Origin: Bowdeniella nasicola
Lineage (GTDB): Bacteria > Actinomycetota > Actinomycetes > Actinomycetales > Actinomycetaceae
Reading direction: 5' to 3'
DNA length: 64,000 nt
Assembly (NCBI RefSeq): GCF_900107735.1
Contig: NZ_FNQV01000006.1
Location: forward strand, 1-64,000
The notes beneath the pieces were generated by a model. It made no database searches. It saw only the letters and a program-made list of their open reading frames with translations, and had not been told where the DNA came from. The position numbers were made by a program, and so were the translations under genes. Every line of letters starts with the position of its first letter. Position 1 is the stretch's first letter. Shown here piece by piece: positions 25,427 through 34,760 of the stretch.

Positions 25427-26374
25427 ATGAAGATCTTGGTTCCCGACGATGTCGCTCTTGACTTAGACCTTCCCCAGGACGAGGTCGTTTTATACACCTT
25501 TGGTGAGCCCATTGCTGAACAACACCGTGATGCTGACGTCATTGTGATGTGGGGTTTTGGTCACCGTTGGTTGAACGAAATTGTGCCGACCCTGCCCGAC
25601 TTAAAACTCATCCAAACACTTGCCGCTGGTCCCGATGCACTCTTGGCCTCGGGCGCGGCCCCGCCCGGTGTTGAGATCACGACGGGTCGAGGTTTTCACG
25701 ACCGCACGGTCGCCGAGCACACCCTCATGCTCACCCTGGCGCTCGTGCGCCACCTTCCGCTGTCCCTGCAAGCCCAGGCAGAGCACCGGTGGGCAACCGA
25801 GATCACCGGCAGCCAGCCGCTGCACCCCGAAGGCCAGATCACGACCCTGATTGACGCACGTGTCCTCATTTGGGGCTTCGGCTCGATCGGGACCCAGGTC
25901 GCCAAGGTCCTGGAAGTCTTCGGCGCCAAGGTGCGCGGCGTTGCCCGCAGCGCGGGCGACCGCGCGGGCTTCCCGGTCGTGGCCGAGGATGATATCGATT
26001 CCGAGCTGGCTGAGACCGACATTCTTATCATGGTGCTGCCGACCAGCGAGTCGACCGCCGACGCCCTCGATGCCCGCCGGCTCGCCCTGCTGCCGAAACA
26101 CGCCCTTGTCGTGAACGTCGGTCGTGCGACCACGTGGGATGAGGATGCCGTCATGACCTCGCTACGCGACGGTGAGATCGCGGGCGCCGCCACCGACGTG
26201 ACGCGCGAGGAGCCGCTGCCAGCGAACTCGAAGCTGTGGGATACCCCGAACCTCATTATCACGCCGCATTCGGCCGGCGGCCGGCCCGATAACCCCGAGC
26301 CGACTATTCACGACAACGTCGAGGCCATTCGTCGCGGTGAGCTCGACCGGCTCATCAATCGGGTCGAGCGCTAG
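25427..26374 (+). CDS. D-isomer-specific 2-hydroxyacid dehydrogenase
   Basis: 315 residues. The NAD-binding motif is WGFGSIGTQVAKVLEVFGAKVRG at about 145-167, followed by VNVGRATTWDEDAVM and the ITPHSAGG stretch containing the catalytic His. The arginine/glutamate pair is represented by VNVGR and TREEPLP. The family oxidises or reduces 2-hydroxyacids such as glycerate, lactate or glyoxylate. ATG at 25427 has GGAAGGG upstream. Its TAG stop shares a CTAG with the stop of the convergent MFS gene. Confidence 0.9.
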   Translation: MKILVPDDVALDLDLPQDEVVLYTFGEPIAEQHRDADVIVMWGFGHRWLNEIVPTLPDLKLIQTLAAGPDALLASGAAPPGVEITTGRGFHDRTVAEHTLMLTLALVRHLPLSLQAQAEHRWATEITGSQPLHPEGQITTLIDARVLIWGFGSIGTQVAKVLEVFGAKVRGVARSAGDRAGFPVVAEDDIDSELAETDILIMVLPTSESTADALDARRLALLPKHALVVNVGRATTWDEDAVMTSLRDGEIAGAATDVTREEPLPANSKLWDTPNLIITPHSAGGRPDNPEPTIHDNVEAIRRGELDRLINRVER

Positions 26375-27633
26375 TCCAGGAGCCCGGCCGCGCGCCGGGT
26401 GCCGCGTGAGGCGTGCACGCTCCAACGCGGCACCCACTTCGCCTGCGCAGCCGAGGAGACTACCGACATTCCGCCCATAACCCAGATGCCGGCGGCGAGT
26501 GAGCCGAGGAACGCTCCCCCGGTCAGGATGGCGGGACCGAGCACGCCGCCGAAGTCGGAAAATAGTCGCCACACGCCAAGGAACTGACTTCGCCCTTCGC
26601 TGGGGGCAACATCCGCGCCGAGCGTCATGAGGATCCCAGAAGAGATCCCATTTCCAAGGCCCAGGATGATCGCGACGATGCTCACGGAGATCACGGTCGT
26701 GGTGAACGGCAGCGCGATAAGCGCGCCGCCCATAATGATCATCGCGGGAATCCCGACCCAGAGCCGTCCCATGGTGTCCATGAGCTTGCCGGCCGGATAG
26801 AACAACAGCATGTCGGCGGCATTGGCAATACCGAAGACGATCGAGGTCGTCTCCGGCGAGATCCCCAGGTGTTCGGTCCACAGCGGCAGCACATTGATGC
26901 GCGCGGCCCGCACGGAGCCGATGAGGAGCACCGCGATCCCGAGGGTGGAGAACACCGGCCAGAATTTGCGGAAAATCTCGGTCATTGGGACGGCGGGCTT
27001 GTCCTTGACCGCGGCCAGGCGCTGACGCATGCCCGGGGCTTTCACGCCCTTTTCGGAGCCGAAGACCGCCACGAAAACCATCGCGATGAGCGTGGAGATC
27101 ACCGCGAGCGCGTAGACCGCGTGCAGGCTGGAGAGTTTGATGACCGCGGCGCCCGCGAACGGTCCAATGAAATAGCCGACCCGGTGAATCCCGCCGAGGG
27201 TCGACATCACGCGGGCCCGGCGCAGCGGGTGGGTGATCTCGGTCAGATAGGACTGGCGCGCAAGAAAGTAGGAGGAGGACGCACCTCCGATCAGCAGCAC
27301 GGAGCAAATGAGCAGTACGGGATTCGTGGCGAGCCCAGCGCCAATGAACCCGAGGATCGCGACGACGGAGGCCGCGAGCATCGCGGCCCGGTCCCCCACG
27401 CGCGCGGCGATGGCGCCCGCGGGCACGTCCATGAGGATCTGACCGATGGCGAGCACCGTGACGAGGAAGGCCGCGCCGCCAAGCGAAAACCCGACCTCGG
27501 TCGCGGTCGCCACAATGATCGGGATGACCGCACCGGCGCCAAGTTCAAAAAAGATCGTCGGGACGAAGGTTCCCAGCACCACGGTCCGCATGGGAAACAT
27601 GGGACCGGTCGGCAGACCGATATCGCGAGTCAC
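26371..27633 (-). CDS. MFS transporter
   Basis: 420 residues, about 12 membrane segments. After TM2 there is PAGAIAARVGDRAAML, the MFS loop 2-3 motif, and TLGGIHRVGYFIGPFAGAAV in TM5 recalls drug/proton antiporters. It starts 4 bases inside the DUF3027 stop and is the last gene of a csp-DUF3027-MFS operon. An MFS gene near a DUF3027 gene is also found in Mycobacterium. Substrate is unknown. Confidence 0.85.
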   Translation of the reverse strand: MTRDIGLPTGPMFPMRTVVLGTFVPTIFFELGAGAVIPIIVATATEVGFSLGGAAFLVTVLAIGQILMDVPAGAIAARVGDRAAMLAASVVAILGFIGAGLATNPVLLICSVLLIGGASSSYFLARQSYLTEITHPLRRARVMSTLGGIHRVGYFIGPFAGAAVIKLSSLHAVYALAVISTLIAMVFVAVFGSEKGVKAPGMRQRLAAVKDKPAVPMTEIFRKFWPVFSTLGIAVLLIGSVRAARINVLPLWTEHLGISPETTSIVFGIANAADMLLFYPAGKLMDTMGRLWVGIPAMIIMGGALIALPFTTTVISVSIVAIILGLGNGISSGILMTLGADVAPSEGRSQFLGVWRLFSDFGGVLGPAILTGGAFLGSLAAGIWVMGGMSVVSSAAQAKWVPRWSVHASRGTRRAAGLLD

Positions 27634-28406
27634 GACTCGCTGAGCGTGAAGGGTTCGAGATCGAGTTCGTCGATGACCGGCTCGGATTGCTGCCAGTCGC
27701 CGCTGCGGGCAGGGATATCGGTTTCGGAATGGGCGCCACAGCCGTGATCCAGGCTCACGACGCGGCCGTCATCGGAGGACCACTCGTTGGCGCAGACCCC
27801 GAACATGTGCCGGGTGGAGCCGGAGAGCTTCAGCAGGAAACCGCAGGTGCCGCACTTGGCTTTGGCGCGCCGGGCGGAGGAGGTGTTGGGACCACCTGGG
27901 CCGGCGTACCAGCGTTCGGCGGCCGCCGCCCGACCGGCAGGTGACAGGACGCGCTTGCGGCCGAGCCCCATCTCATCGAATTCGGTATCGGCTTCCTCAT
28001 CCGCGGCCTGGGCGAGTTCGGCATCGCTTTGCTCGACGAGGCGTTCATCGTGCGGGACGTAGGGCAGCGTGTCGCCGGGGCGCACGTCCTCGGGGCGCAG
28101 GCGCTGCGCGTAGGGAACCCAGGGCGGGGCCAGCAGCGAATCGGGGCCGGGCTGCAGCGCGACCTCGCAGATCGTTGCAGCGCGACCGCGCGGGACGCGG
28201 GTGAGGGTGACGGCCCAAAACCAGCCGCGGTAGCCCGGATCGGTGCAGGCAAAGCGGTGGGTGCCGAGCCGCGTGTCCTCCATGTCGAAGGCGGCGTGCT
28301 CGCCGACTTTGTCTTCACCCGCGAGGTCGACGGCCGCCGCGCGGGCGACGTCGATCGCGCCGGCGAGCGTCTTATCGATCGGGGTCTTTTTGGCTGGTGA
28401 GCTCAT
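27630..28406 (-). CDS. DUF3027-domain protein
   Basis: 258 residues, an actinobacterial family without known function. Recognised by the N-terminal ARAAAVDLAGEDKVGEHAAF, DPGYRGWFWAVTLTRVPRGRAAT, LLAPPWVPYAQRLRPEDVRPGD and the C-terminal zinc-ribbon-like part CGTCGFLL..GVCANEWS, then VVSLDHGCGAHSETD. Four or more cysteines suggest metal binding. It lies 14 bases after the cold shock gene and overlaps the MFS gene. Confidence 0.88.
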   Translation of the reverse strand: MSSPAKKTPIDKTLAGAIDVARAAAVDLAGEDKVGEHAAFDMEDTRLGTHRFACTDPGYRGWFWAVTLTRVPRGRAATICEVALQPGPDSLLAPPWVPYAQRLRPEDVRPGDTLPYVPHDERLVEQSDAELAQAADEEADTEFDEMGLGRKRVLSPAGRAAAAERWYAGPGGPNTSSARRAKAKCGTCGFLLKLSGSTRHMFGVCANEWSSDDGRVVSLDHGCGAHSETDIPARSGDWQQSEPVIDELDLEPFTLSES

Positions 28407-28420
28407 CTATAACTACCTAG

Positions 28421-28798
28421 TTACGCGTCAAAATCATCGGCCACCGCGCGCAGGACCTGGGCGAGCTTGTGTCCGTGCTCGGGGTAGCGGCCACGGCGCA
28501 GCGCGTTGGAGGAGGCGTCGAGCATCCGGATGAGGTCCTCGACGATCGGCACCATCTCGGTGGGCTTGCGGCGCAGGTTGCGCGAGACGGAGGGGGCGGG
28601 TTCGGCGAGTTCGACGAACATGGCCTGGGGGCCGCGCCGGCCATCGGCGATGGAATACTCGAGTTTTGCACCGGCTCGCAGGGTGGTCACGCCCTCGGGT
28701 AGCGCTGAGGCGTGCAGAAACACTTCCTGGCCGTCATCGCCGGTGATGAACCCGAAGCCCTTATCGGCATCGAACCACTTGACCTTGCCACTGGGCAT
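28421..28798 (-). CDS. Cold shock domain protein with C-terminal extension
   Basis: 125 residues. Residues 1-64 are a cold shock domain with RNP1 KGFGFITGD and RNP2 VFLHASAL, binding single-stranded RNA/DNA. A 60-residue helical extension (VPIVEDLIRMLDASSNALR) is found in the larger actinobacterial Csp variant located beside DUF3027. The start at 28798 gives the standard MPSGKVKWFDADKG; the longer frame is rejected. It is first in the csp-DUF3027-MFS operon. Confidence 0.92.
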   Translation of the reverse strand: MPSGKVKWFDADKGFGFITGDDGQEVFLHASALPEGVTTLRAGAKLEYSIADGRRGPQAMFVELAEPAPSVSRNLRRKPTEMVPIVEDLIRMLDASSNALRRGRYPEHGHKLAQVLRAVADDFDA

Positions 28799-28875
28799 GG
28801 CGCTATCCTCCCCACGGTTGTTCCGCTTATGAATGCACAAGCTCCCCTATTCTATCGGGACAATAGCCGCCGTGC

Positions 28876-29580
28876 TTACGGCCGTGCGCGGGCGAGGACC
28901 TCCCGCGCGAAACCGCGCGCCAGCGCGCGACCCAGCGCGGCGATCGCCTCGTCGTGGGCGGCGAGCTCGGCCAAGACCGCCGCCGAATCCACCTCGGGGT
29001 AATTCTCCGTCCAGCCCGCTATGAGCTCGGGGCTCGCCTCCGGATGGAATTGGATGCCGAGCCCGCTCCCGATCCGAAACGCCTGGAGGTAGTCGGCCGA
29101 GTGGGCGAGCGCCTGCGCGCCCTCGGGCAGGCTCGTCACAGCATCGGAGTGCATCGAGGCCGCGGCGGTGAGGTTCGCTGCCACCGCCTCACCAAGGATC
29201 GGATCGGCCGCGGCCTCCTCACTCCACGACACCTCGATCGCGCCCAGTTCCCGACCCGCCGGATGGGAGATCGTCACCTCGCCGCCGGTCGCGACGGCGA
29301 GCAGCTGGTGGCCGAGGCAGATCCCGAGAACCGGAATGTCCTCGGCGACGGCATGGGCGATGAGGTCGCGAGTCGCGGGCAGATGCGGCGCCACGTCATC
29401 GGCATAGGCATTGGCCTCCCCACCGAGCACGATGAGGCCCGCTCCGGGCCGAGCAGGGATAGCGTCGTGGCGGCCGCTGACGACCTGCAGGTCGAGGTCT
29501 TCCTCACCGGCAAGCCAGTCGGCGAAGCGGGCGAGGGGCACATCGTCGTCGTGTTGGATGACGGTTACGGGAAGTGTCAC
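28876..29580 (-). CDS. Class I glutamine amidotransferase-like protein
   Basis: 234 residues. The triad is visible: Cys in VLGICLGHQLLA (the nucleophile elbow), His in IQFHPEASPE and the Glu two residues on. This stand-alone GATase1 group is usually annotated GMP synthase-like or gamma-glutamyl hydrolase-like; the partner synthetase is absent, so the reaction is unknown. The GTG at 29580 starts VTLPVTVIQHDDD, with the longer frame running antisense into the divergent TPM gene. It is 77 bases upstream of the cold shock gene. Confidence 0.85.
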   Translation of the reverse strand: MTLPVTVIQHDDDVPLARFADWLAGEEDLDLQVVSGRHDAIPARPGAGLIVLGGEANAYADDVAPHLPATRDLIAHAVAEDIPVLGICLGHQLLAVATGGEVTISHPAGRELGAIEVSWSEEAAADPILGEAVAANLTAAASMHSDAVTSLPEGAQALAHSADYLQAFRIGSGLGIQFHPEASPELIAGWTENYPEVDSAAVLAELAAHDEAIAALGRALARGFAREVLARARP

Positions 29581-29651
29581 GCTCGTGAGCTTAGCGCTGA
29601 ATCGGTCCCGATAGTGTTGCGGCTCATAGTTCTGCTCGGGATGATGGAAGC

Positions 29652-31676
29652 GTGAAGAAATTGCTGACGACGACGGCGATCGGCGCCTTTGGCCTGATCG
29701 TGCTTGCCCCGGTGCTGCCGGCCCACGCGGTGAGCGAAGCACCCGCGGGGGCTATCAGTGTGGGCTTCGAAGCTCCCGAGCGCCTGCCCGAGCGCATCAC
29801 GGACCACGCCGGGGTGCTGTCCGCGGCGCAAAAGACGGACCTGACCAACCAGATCGCGAAGCTGCGCGAGGAGCACGGCGCCGATCTGTGGGTCGTGTTC
29901 GTCAATACCTTTGACGGGATCAGCCGCGAGCAGTGGGCGGATCGCACTGGCCAGCTGTCCGACCTCGGCGAGGACCAGTACCTGCTGGCCGTCGCCGTGC
30001 AGGATCGCAACTTCCAGTTGGCCCGCCACCGCAACGCCGAGCTGTCATCCTCGCAGATCGCTTCGATCGCGAACTCCGATGTCAGCGGCGCGCTGTCGCG
30101 CAATGACTGGGCCGGCGCCGTCAGCGGCGCGGTCAGCGGCATCAACTCGGCGCTCACGCCCGGCTTCCCGGTGCTGCCCGTCGCCGCCCTTGGCGCGGGC
30201 GGGCTCGCGCTCGCCGGTTACGGGGTCTCACGGGCACGGAAGAAGGGCAAGGAACGCCAGCAGCGCGCGACGACGCTGCGCGGCCTCGCCCAACAGGCCG
30301 GATCGGCCCTCGTTGACGTCGATGACGCGATCCGCGGCGCCCGCGACGAATTGGGCTTCGCGCAGGCGGAGTTCGGCCTCCAGCAGACCGACGAATTCAC
30401 CTCCTCCCTCAGCCAGGCCGAGAAGCTGCTCGCGCAGGCCTTCGCCATCCAAAAGTCGATCGATGATCCGGCCGCGGCAGGCCAGCTCAGCGAGGCCGAG
30501 ACGATGGACCGCTACCGCGAGATCCTCGATCTGACCGACGGGGCCCGCTCGAGCGTGGAGGAACACCTCAAGCAGTTCTCCGAGATGCGCAACATGCAGT
30601 CCCGCGTCGAGTCCGTGCTCGCGGAGCTCACCACGCGCGAGACTGAGGTTCGCTCCCGGCTGGAGGGCACACGCTCGATCCTTGCGACGCTGTCCAACCG
30701 CTACCCGGCGAGCGCTCTCGCGTCCTTCGTCGGCAACCCGCAGCGCGCCAAGGACTTCCTGGACACCGCCCGCCACGCCATTGGGGCCGGCCGAGAGCGG
30801 GTGGAAAAGAACGACCGCGCTTCGGCCGTCGTCCAGGCGCGCCTCGCCGAGGGCGCCATCTCGCAGGCCGCCGAGCTCCTGGAAGTCGTCGGCCGCGCGG
30901 ATACCGAGATCGCCGAGGCGGCCAAGCGCCTGCCCGCGGCCATTGCCTCGATCAGCTCGGACCTGAAGGACGCGGATCGGCTGCTGCCCGACCGCACGAC
31001 GCTCGCCCCGGAACGCAAGGGCGCGCAGGCCGCGATCTCGCTCGGGCATGAAGCCCAGCAGCGTCAGGGCGATCCCGTCGGCGCACTCAATGCCCTGACA
31101 AGCGCCGAGGACGCGATCGACCGCGCGCTCGAGCCCTACCGCGCCGCGGAAGAGCAGCAGCAGCGCGCCGAACGCAATCTCGCCGATCGCCTCGGTCAGC
31201 TCGACAGCCGGCTGCGTCACTTGGACGGCCTGCTGCAGACCCACCGCGCCCGCATCGGTTCGCGTGCCCGTTCGATGTTCACCGAAGCGGTGGACCTGTC
31301 CGAGCGCGCGCATTCGCTGGCCAGCACCGATCCTGTCCAGGCGGTGCAGGTGGCCTCGGCCGGAATCCAAAAGATCGATGCCGCGACCCGCATCGCCCAA
31401 ACCGATCTGTCCTCGGGCGCCAACCTCGGCGGCCCCTGGCGGGATCCCGCGCGCCCTCCCGGCTGGGACCCCGATGACTGGGACGACTGGGGCGGCGGCC
31501 GCTCACGGCGCGGCGGCGGCGGGGACATCCTCGGCCAGGTCATCGCCGGCCAGGTGCTCGGCAACATCCTTGGCGGTATGCTCGGCGGGGGCCGGGGCGG
31601 CGGCTTTGGCGGAGGCGGCGGCTTCGGCGGGGGCGGCGGCTTCGGTGGCGGCGGAGGCGGCGGCGGCCGGTTCTAG
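29652..31676 (+). CDS. TPM-domain membrane/secreted protein with coiled coils and Gly-rich tail
   Basis: 674 residues. A signal peptide (LLTTTAIGAFGLIVLAPVLP..AHA), a TPM_phosphatase domain (about 40-165: RITDHAGVLSAAQKTDL, GADLWVVFVNTFDG), one membrane helix (about 173-193, PVLPVAALGAGGLALAGYGV), then about 400 residues of charged helices likely to form coiled coils, and a C-terminal (GGGFGG)n tail. TPM proteins include photosystem repair factor Psb32 and actinobacterial envelope proteins. It is 79 bases upstream of pspA and probably acts with it in envelope stress. The start is a GTG. Confidence 0.85.
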   Translation: MKKLLTTTAIGAFGLIVLAPVLPAHAVSEAPAGAISVGFEAPERLPERITDHAGVLSAAQKTDLTNQIAKLREEHGADLWVVFVNTFDGISREQWADRTGQLSDLGEDQYLLAVAVQDRNFQLARHRNAELSSSQIASIANSDVSGALSRNDWAGAVSGAVSGINSALTPGFPVLPVAALGAGGLALAGYGVSRARKKGKERQQRATTLRGLAQQAGSALVDVDDAIRGARDELGFAQAEFGLQQTDEFTSSLSQAEKLLAQAFAIQKSIDDPAAAGQLSEAETMDRYREILDLTDGARSSVEEHLKQFSEMRNMQSRVESVLAELTTRETEVRSRLEGTRSILATLSNRYPASALASFVGNPQRAKDFLDTARHAIGAGRERVEKNDRASAVVQARLAEGAISQAAELLEVVGRADTEIAEAAKRLPAAIASISSDLKDADRLLPDRTTLAPERKGAQAAISLGHEAQQRQGDPVGALNALTSAEDAIDRALEPYRAAEEQQQRAERNLADRLGQLDSRLRHLDGLLQTHRARIGSRARSMFTEAVDLSERAHSLASTDPVQAVQVASAGIQKIDAATRIAQTDLSSGANLGGPWRDPARPPGWDPDDWDDWGGGRSRRGGGGDILGQVIAGQVLGNILGGMLGGGRGGGFGGGGGFGGGGGFGGGGGGGGRF

Positions 31677-31755
31677 CCCATAGATATAGCGCAGATCACT
31701 TCGACCTTCTACCATCAATAGTGACCACGAGGTCGCACTCCTGAAAGGACACCCC

Positions 31756-32616
31756 ATGGCAGAGAAGCAGACCATCCTCGGCCGTATTGCCCAGCTGACC
31801 CGGGCGAATATCAACGCCATCCTCGACCGCGCGGAAGATCCTCAGAAGATGCTGGATCAACTCGTGCGCGATTACACGAACTCGATTCGCGAGGCCGAAG
31901 AAGCCGTTGCCGTCACGATCGGTAACCTGCGTCTTGCCGAAAAGGACTACGAGTCCGACAAGGCCGAAGCTCGCGACTGGGGCAACAAGGCCCGCTCCGC
32001 GGCCACCAAGGCCGAAGAACTTCGCAGCGCCGGCGATAGCGATGGCGCCGAGAAGTTCGACAAGCTCGCCCGCATCGCGATCACCAAGCAGATCAACGCC
32101 GAGAACGAGGTCAAGGCCGCAGAGCCGATGATCACGCAGCAAAACGAGGTCGTCGACAAGCTCAAGGACGGCCTCGTCCAGATGAAGTCGAAGCTCGATG
32201 AGCTGAAGTCCAAGCGCGATCAGCTCGTGGCCCGCCAGAAGTCCGCCGAGGCCCAGTCCCGCGTGACCGATGCGATCTCCTCGATCAACGTGCTCGACCC
32301 GACGACGGAAATCTCCCGCTGGGAAGAGCAGGTCCGTCGCGAAGAAGCCCGCGTCGCCGGCAAGCAGGAAATCGCTGGCGCCTCCCTGGAGTCGCAGTTC
32401 GCGGAGTTGGAGGATTCCAACACCAACGCCGAGATCGAGGCTCGCCTCGCGGTCCTGCGCGGCGAGTCGACCCGGCAGATCACCTCCGATCAGGAAGCCG
32501 AGGTCGTCGACGACGTCGAATTCTCCGAGGATCACGACGATGAGGACTACGCGCAGCGCGCCCAGAAGTACTCGAAGGACTCCTTCGGTTCTTCCGGCCA
32601 GGCCACCGGCCACTAA
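31756..32616 (+). CDS. pspA: PspA/IM30-family membrane stress protein
   Basis: 286 residues, almost wholly helical. N-terminal TILGRIAQLTRANINAILD followed by AEDPQKMLDQLVRDY is the PspA/Vipp1 signature, and long coiled-coil helices run to about 215. A 45-residue acidic tail (VVDDVEFSEDHDDEDY) follows, not part of the core. PspA oligomers bind and stabilise damaged membranes. CTGAAAGGACA precedes the ATG. It follows the TPM-domain gene in the same direction and ends in a hairpin terminator. Confidence 0.93.
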   Translation: MAEKQTILGRIAQLTRANINAILDRAEDPQKMLDQLVRDYTNSIREAEEAVAVTIGNLRLAEKDYESDKAEARDWGNKARSAATKAEELRSAGDSDGAEKFDKLARIAITKQINAENEVKAAEPMITQQNEVVDKLKDGLVQMKSKLDELKSKRDQLVARQKSAEAQSRVTDAISSINVLDPTTEISRWEEQVRREEARVAGKQEIAGASLESQFAELEDSNTNAEIEARLAVLRGESTRQITSDQEAEVVDDVEFSEDHDDEDYAQRAQKYSKDSFGSSGQATGH

Positions 32617-32625
32617 CTGACACAT

Positions 32626-32662
32626 TCAGCGGCGGGTTCCGGACACCGGAGCCCGCCGCTGA
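32626..32662 (+). terminator. Hairpin terminator after pspA
   Basis: TCAGCGGCGGG (32626-32636) pairs with CCCGCCGCTGA (32652-32662), with CCGG/CCGG inside. GCTTTG follows. It begins ten bases after the pspA stop. Confidence 0.75.
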
Positions 32663-32686
32663 GCTTTGCCCACTACGCTAGAGCCT

Positions 32687-33253
32687 ATGGAAAACAATGA
32701 AACGACCTATTTGTTAATCGATGGCGAGAACATCGACGCCACCCTCGGGATGTCGGTCCTGAACCGCCGCCCGCACCCCGATGAGCGGCCCCGCTGGGAC
32801 CGTATTTTGACCTACGCCGATTCTCGCTTCGGGCGCGATGTGCGCGCCCTGTTTTTCCTTAACGCCACCTCCGGGCAGATGCCCATCAGCTTCGTCCAGG
32901 CCCTCATTGCTATGGACTACCGCCCGATCCCGCTGGCCGGGACCGGCACCGAAAAGGTCGTCGACGTCGGCATCCAACGCACCCTGGAGGCGCTCGCCGA
33001 TCGCGGCCCCGCCCACGTGCTGCTCGCCAGCCACGACGGCGACTTCATCCCGCAGGTCGAGGCGCTGCTGGAAATCGGTTCGCGCGTCGGCGTGCTGTGC
33101 TTCCGCGAATTCTTGAACGCCGAACTCGCCGCCCTCGTCGACCAGGGCCTGGAAATCTACGACCTGGAGGCCGACGTGCAAGCCTTCCAGGTGGCGCTGC
33201 CGCGCGTGAAGATCATTTCGCTCGAGGACTTCCAGCCCGAGGACTTCCTCTAA
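32687..33253 (+). CDS. NYN-domain (LabA-like) predicted ribonuclease
   Basis: 188 residues. LLIDGENIDA near the N-terminus, a central VVDVGIQRTLEAL and ASHDGDFIPQVEALLEIG give the acidic Asp set of the NYN/PIN fold (D-x-EN, D at VD, D-x-D), so nuclease activity is likely intact. The C-terminal tail KIISLEDFQPEDFL is short. Bacterial NYN proteins are thought to cleave RNA. The start at 32687 is preferred over one 21 bases earlier because it lies close to the domain edge. It is 17 bases upstream of the amidohydrolase gene. Confidence 0.82.
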   Translation: MENNETTYLLIDGENIDATLGMSVLNRRPHPDERPRWDRILTYADSRFGRDVRALFFLNATSGQMPISFVQALIAMDYRPIPLAGTGTEKVVDVGIQRTLEALADRGPAHVLLASHDGDFIPQVEALLEIGSRVGVLCFREFLNAELAALVDQGLEIYDLEADVQAFQVALPRVKIISLEDFQPEDFL

Positions 33254-33270
33254 GCCGCAAGGAGCATCCC

Positions 33271-34737
33271 ATGACAGCCACACTCGGCGCCCACCCGCAC
33301 ACCATCACCGAGGTGCGGATCGTCGGCGCCCCGAACGCCGAAGCCGTCGACGTGAGCCTAGAAGGCGGCGCGATTACCGCGATCACACCGGCCGGCGAGC
33401 AGCCTCCCGCGGGCGAGGTGCTCGCAGGCGACGGCGCCTACCTCAGCCCCGGGCTGTGGGACGCGCACGTGCACTTCGGGCAGTGGGCGGCGACCTTCAC
33501 GCGCCTCGACCTGTCCGGCGCGAGCGATGCGCGCGCGTGCGCCAGGCTGCTCGCCGCGGAGGCAGACTCCAATCCGCCGCCGCGCAGCGGGGCCGTCATT
33601 GGCATGAGCTACCGGGGCGCGCTGTGGGACCCGGCTCCCACGACGAGCCTGCTCGATGAGGCAACGGGCGAGGTGCCCGTCATCGCGATCAGCGCCGACT
33701 ACCATTCATCGTGGCTGAACTCGGCTGCGCAGCGCTTGTTCGACCTGCCCTGGCGCGAGGAGCCCGTGCAAGAAACCGAATGGTTCGACCTGCTGCCCCG
33801 CATCGACGCGCTACCTGCTGCCGACCCGGACGCCGGGCTGCGCGCGGCGCTCGCCGATGCGGCCAGCCGCGGCGTCGTCGGGATCACCGATGTCGACTTC
33901 GCGCCGAACTTCGACACCTGGCCTGAGCGCGTAGCGCGCGGTTTGAACGCCCTTCACGTGCGCGCCGGGTTCTACGCCGGCGACCTCGAAACCGTCATCG
34001 CGCGAGGCTTTGCGACCGGCGATGAGCTCACGGCGGGCGGCCAGGTGCGTCTCGGGCCGCTGAAAATCATCTCCGACGGCTCCCTCAACACGAAGACCGC
34101 CTACTGCTTCGACCCCTACCCCGGCGGCAGCCACGGAGTCCTGTCCGTTCCGCGCGACGAGCTCGAGCGCCTCGCCCGCCGCGCCCACGAGCACGGCATC
34201 GCCCTTGCGATCCACGCCATCGGCGATCATGCGAATGCGATCGCGCTCGACGTCTTCGCCGCAACGGGGGCGACCGGCTCCATCGAGCACGCCCAGCTTA
34301 TACGCCGCTCGGACATCCACCGGATGGCCGAGCTCGGCATCACAGCCTCGATCCAGCCCGCCCACCTGCTCGATGACCGCGAGGTCGCCCACGAGCTGTG
34401 GCCCGGCAAGACGCCCTATCAGTTCACGACGCTGTCCAAGACGGGCGTCACCCTCGCCCTCGGCTCCGACGCCCCCGTCGCGCCCCTGGACCCGTGGCTC
34501 GCGATCGCCGCCGCCGTCGGGCGCGGCGAGCCCGCCTGGCAGCCGGCCGAGCGGATGAGCCCCGCGAGCGCCCTGTTCTCCTCCGTCGCCGGCGCCGGCC
34601 GGCCCCGGGTGGGCAGCCCCGCCGACCTCGCCCTGCTCGCCGCCGATCCGCTCGCGCCCGGCATCACCGCGGGCGCCTTGCGCGAGATGAACGTGCGCGC
34701 CACGCTGCGGGCGGGCGAGGTGACCTTCGCGGCGTAA
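33271..34737 (+). CDS. Amidohydrolase (YtcJ-like, Amidohydro_3)
   Basis: 488 residues. The metal motif LWDAHVHFGQWAA follows a beta-sandwich start. Further motifs are DYHSSWLNSAA, IISDGSLNTKTAYC, AIHAIGDHANAIALDV (metal His) and LGSDAPVAPLDPW (metal Asp). The YtcJ family hydrolyses N-acyl or formamide groups of unknown natural compounds. AAGGAG precedes the ATG at 33271; the longer frame starting at 33097 is a shadow of the NYN gene. It stands between NYN and M18 peptidase genes, probably cotranscribed with the latter (23-base gap). Confidence 0.85.
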   Translation: MTATLGAHPHTITEVRIVGAPNAEAVDVSLEGGAITAITPAGEQPPAGEVLAGDGAYLSPGLWDAHVHFGQWAATFTRLDLSGASDARACARLLAAEADSNPPPRSGAVIGMSYRGALWDPAPTTSLLDEATGEVPVIAISADYHSSWLNSAAQRLFDLPWREEPVQETEWFDLLPRIDALPAADPDAGLRAALADAASRGVVGITDVDFAPNFDTWPERVARGLNALHVRAGFYAGDLETVIARGFATGDELTAGGQVRLGPLKIISDGSLNTKTAYCFDPYPGGSHGVLSVPRDELERLARRAHEHGIALAIHAIGDHANAIALDVFAATGATGSIEHAQLIRRSDIHRMAELGITASIQPAHLLDDREVAHELWPGKTPYQFTTLSKTGVTLALGSDAPVAPLDPWLAIAAAVGRGEPAWQPAERMSPASALFSSVAGAGRPRVGSPADLALLAADPLAPGITAGALREMNVRATLRAGEVTFAA

Positions 34738-34760
34738 CCAAGCGGTGAGATAATGGAGGC

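Noticed and set aside
21823-25430. Long plus-strand frames opposite the OPT and AzgA genes
   Set aside because: Extremely Asp/Arg/Glu-rich reversals of membrane protein codons; the minus-strand proteins have clear family motifs.
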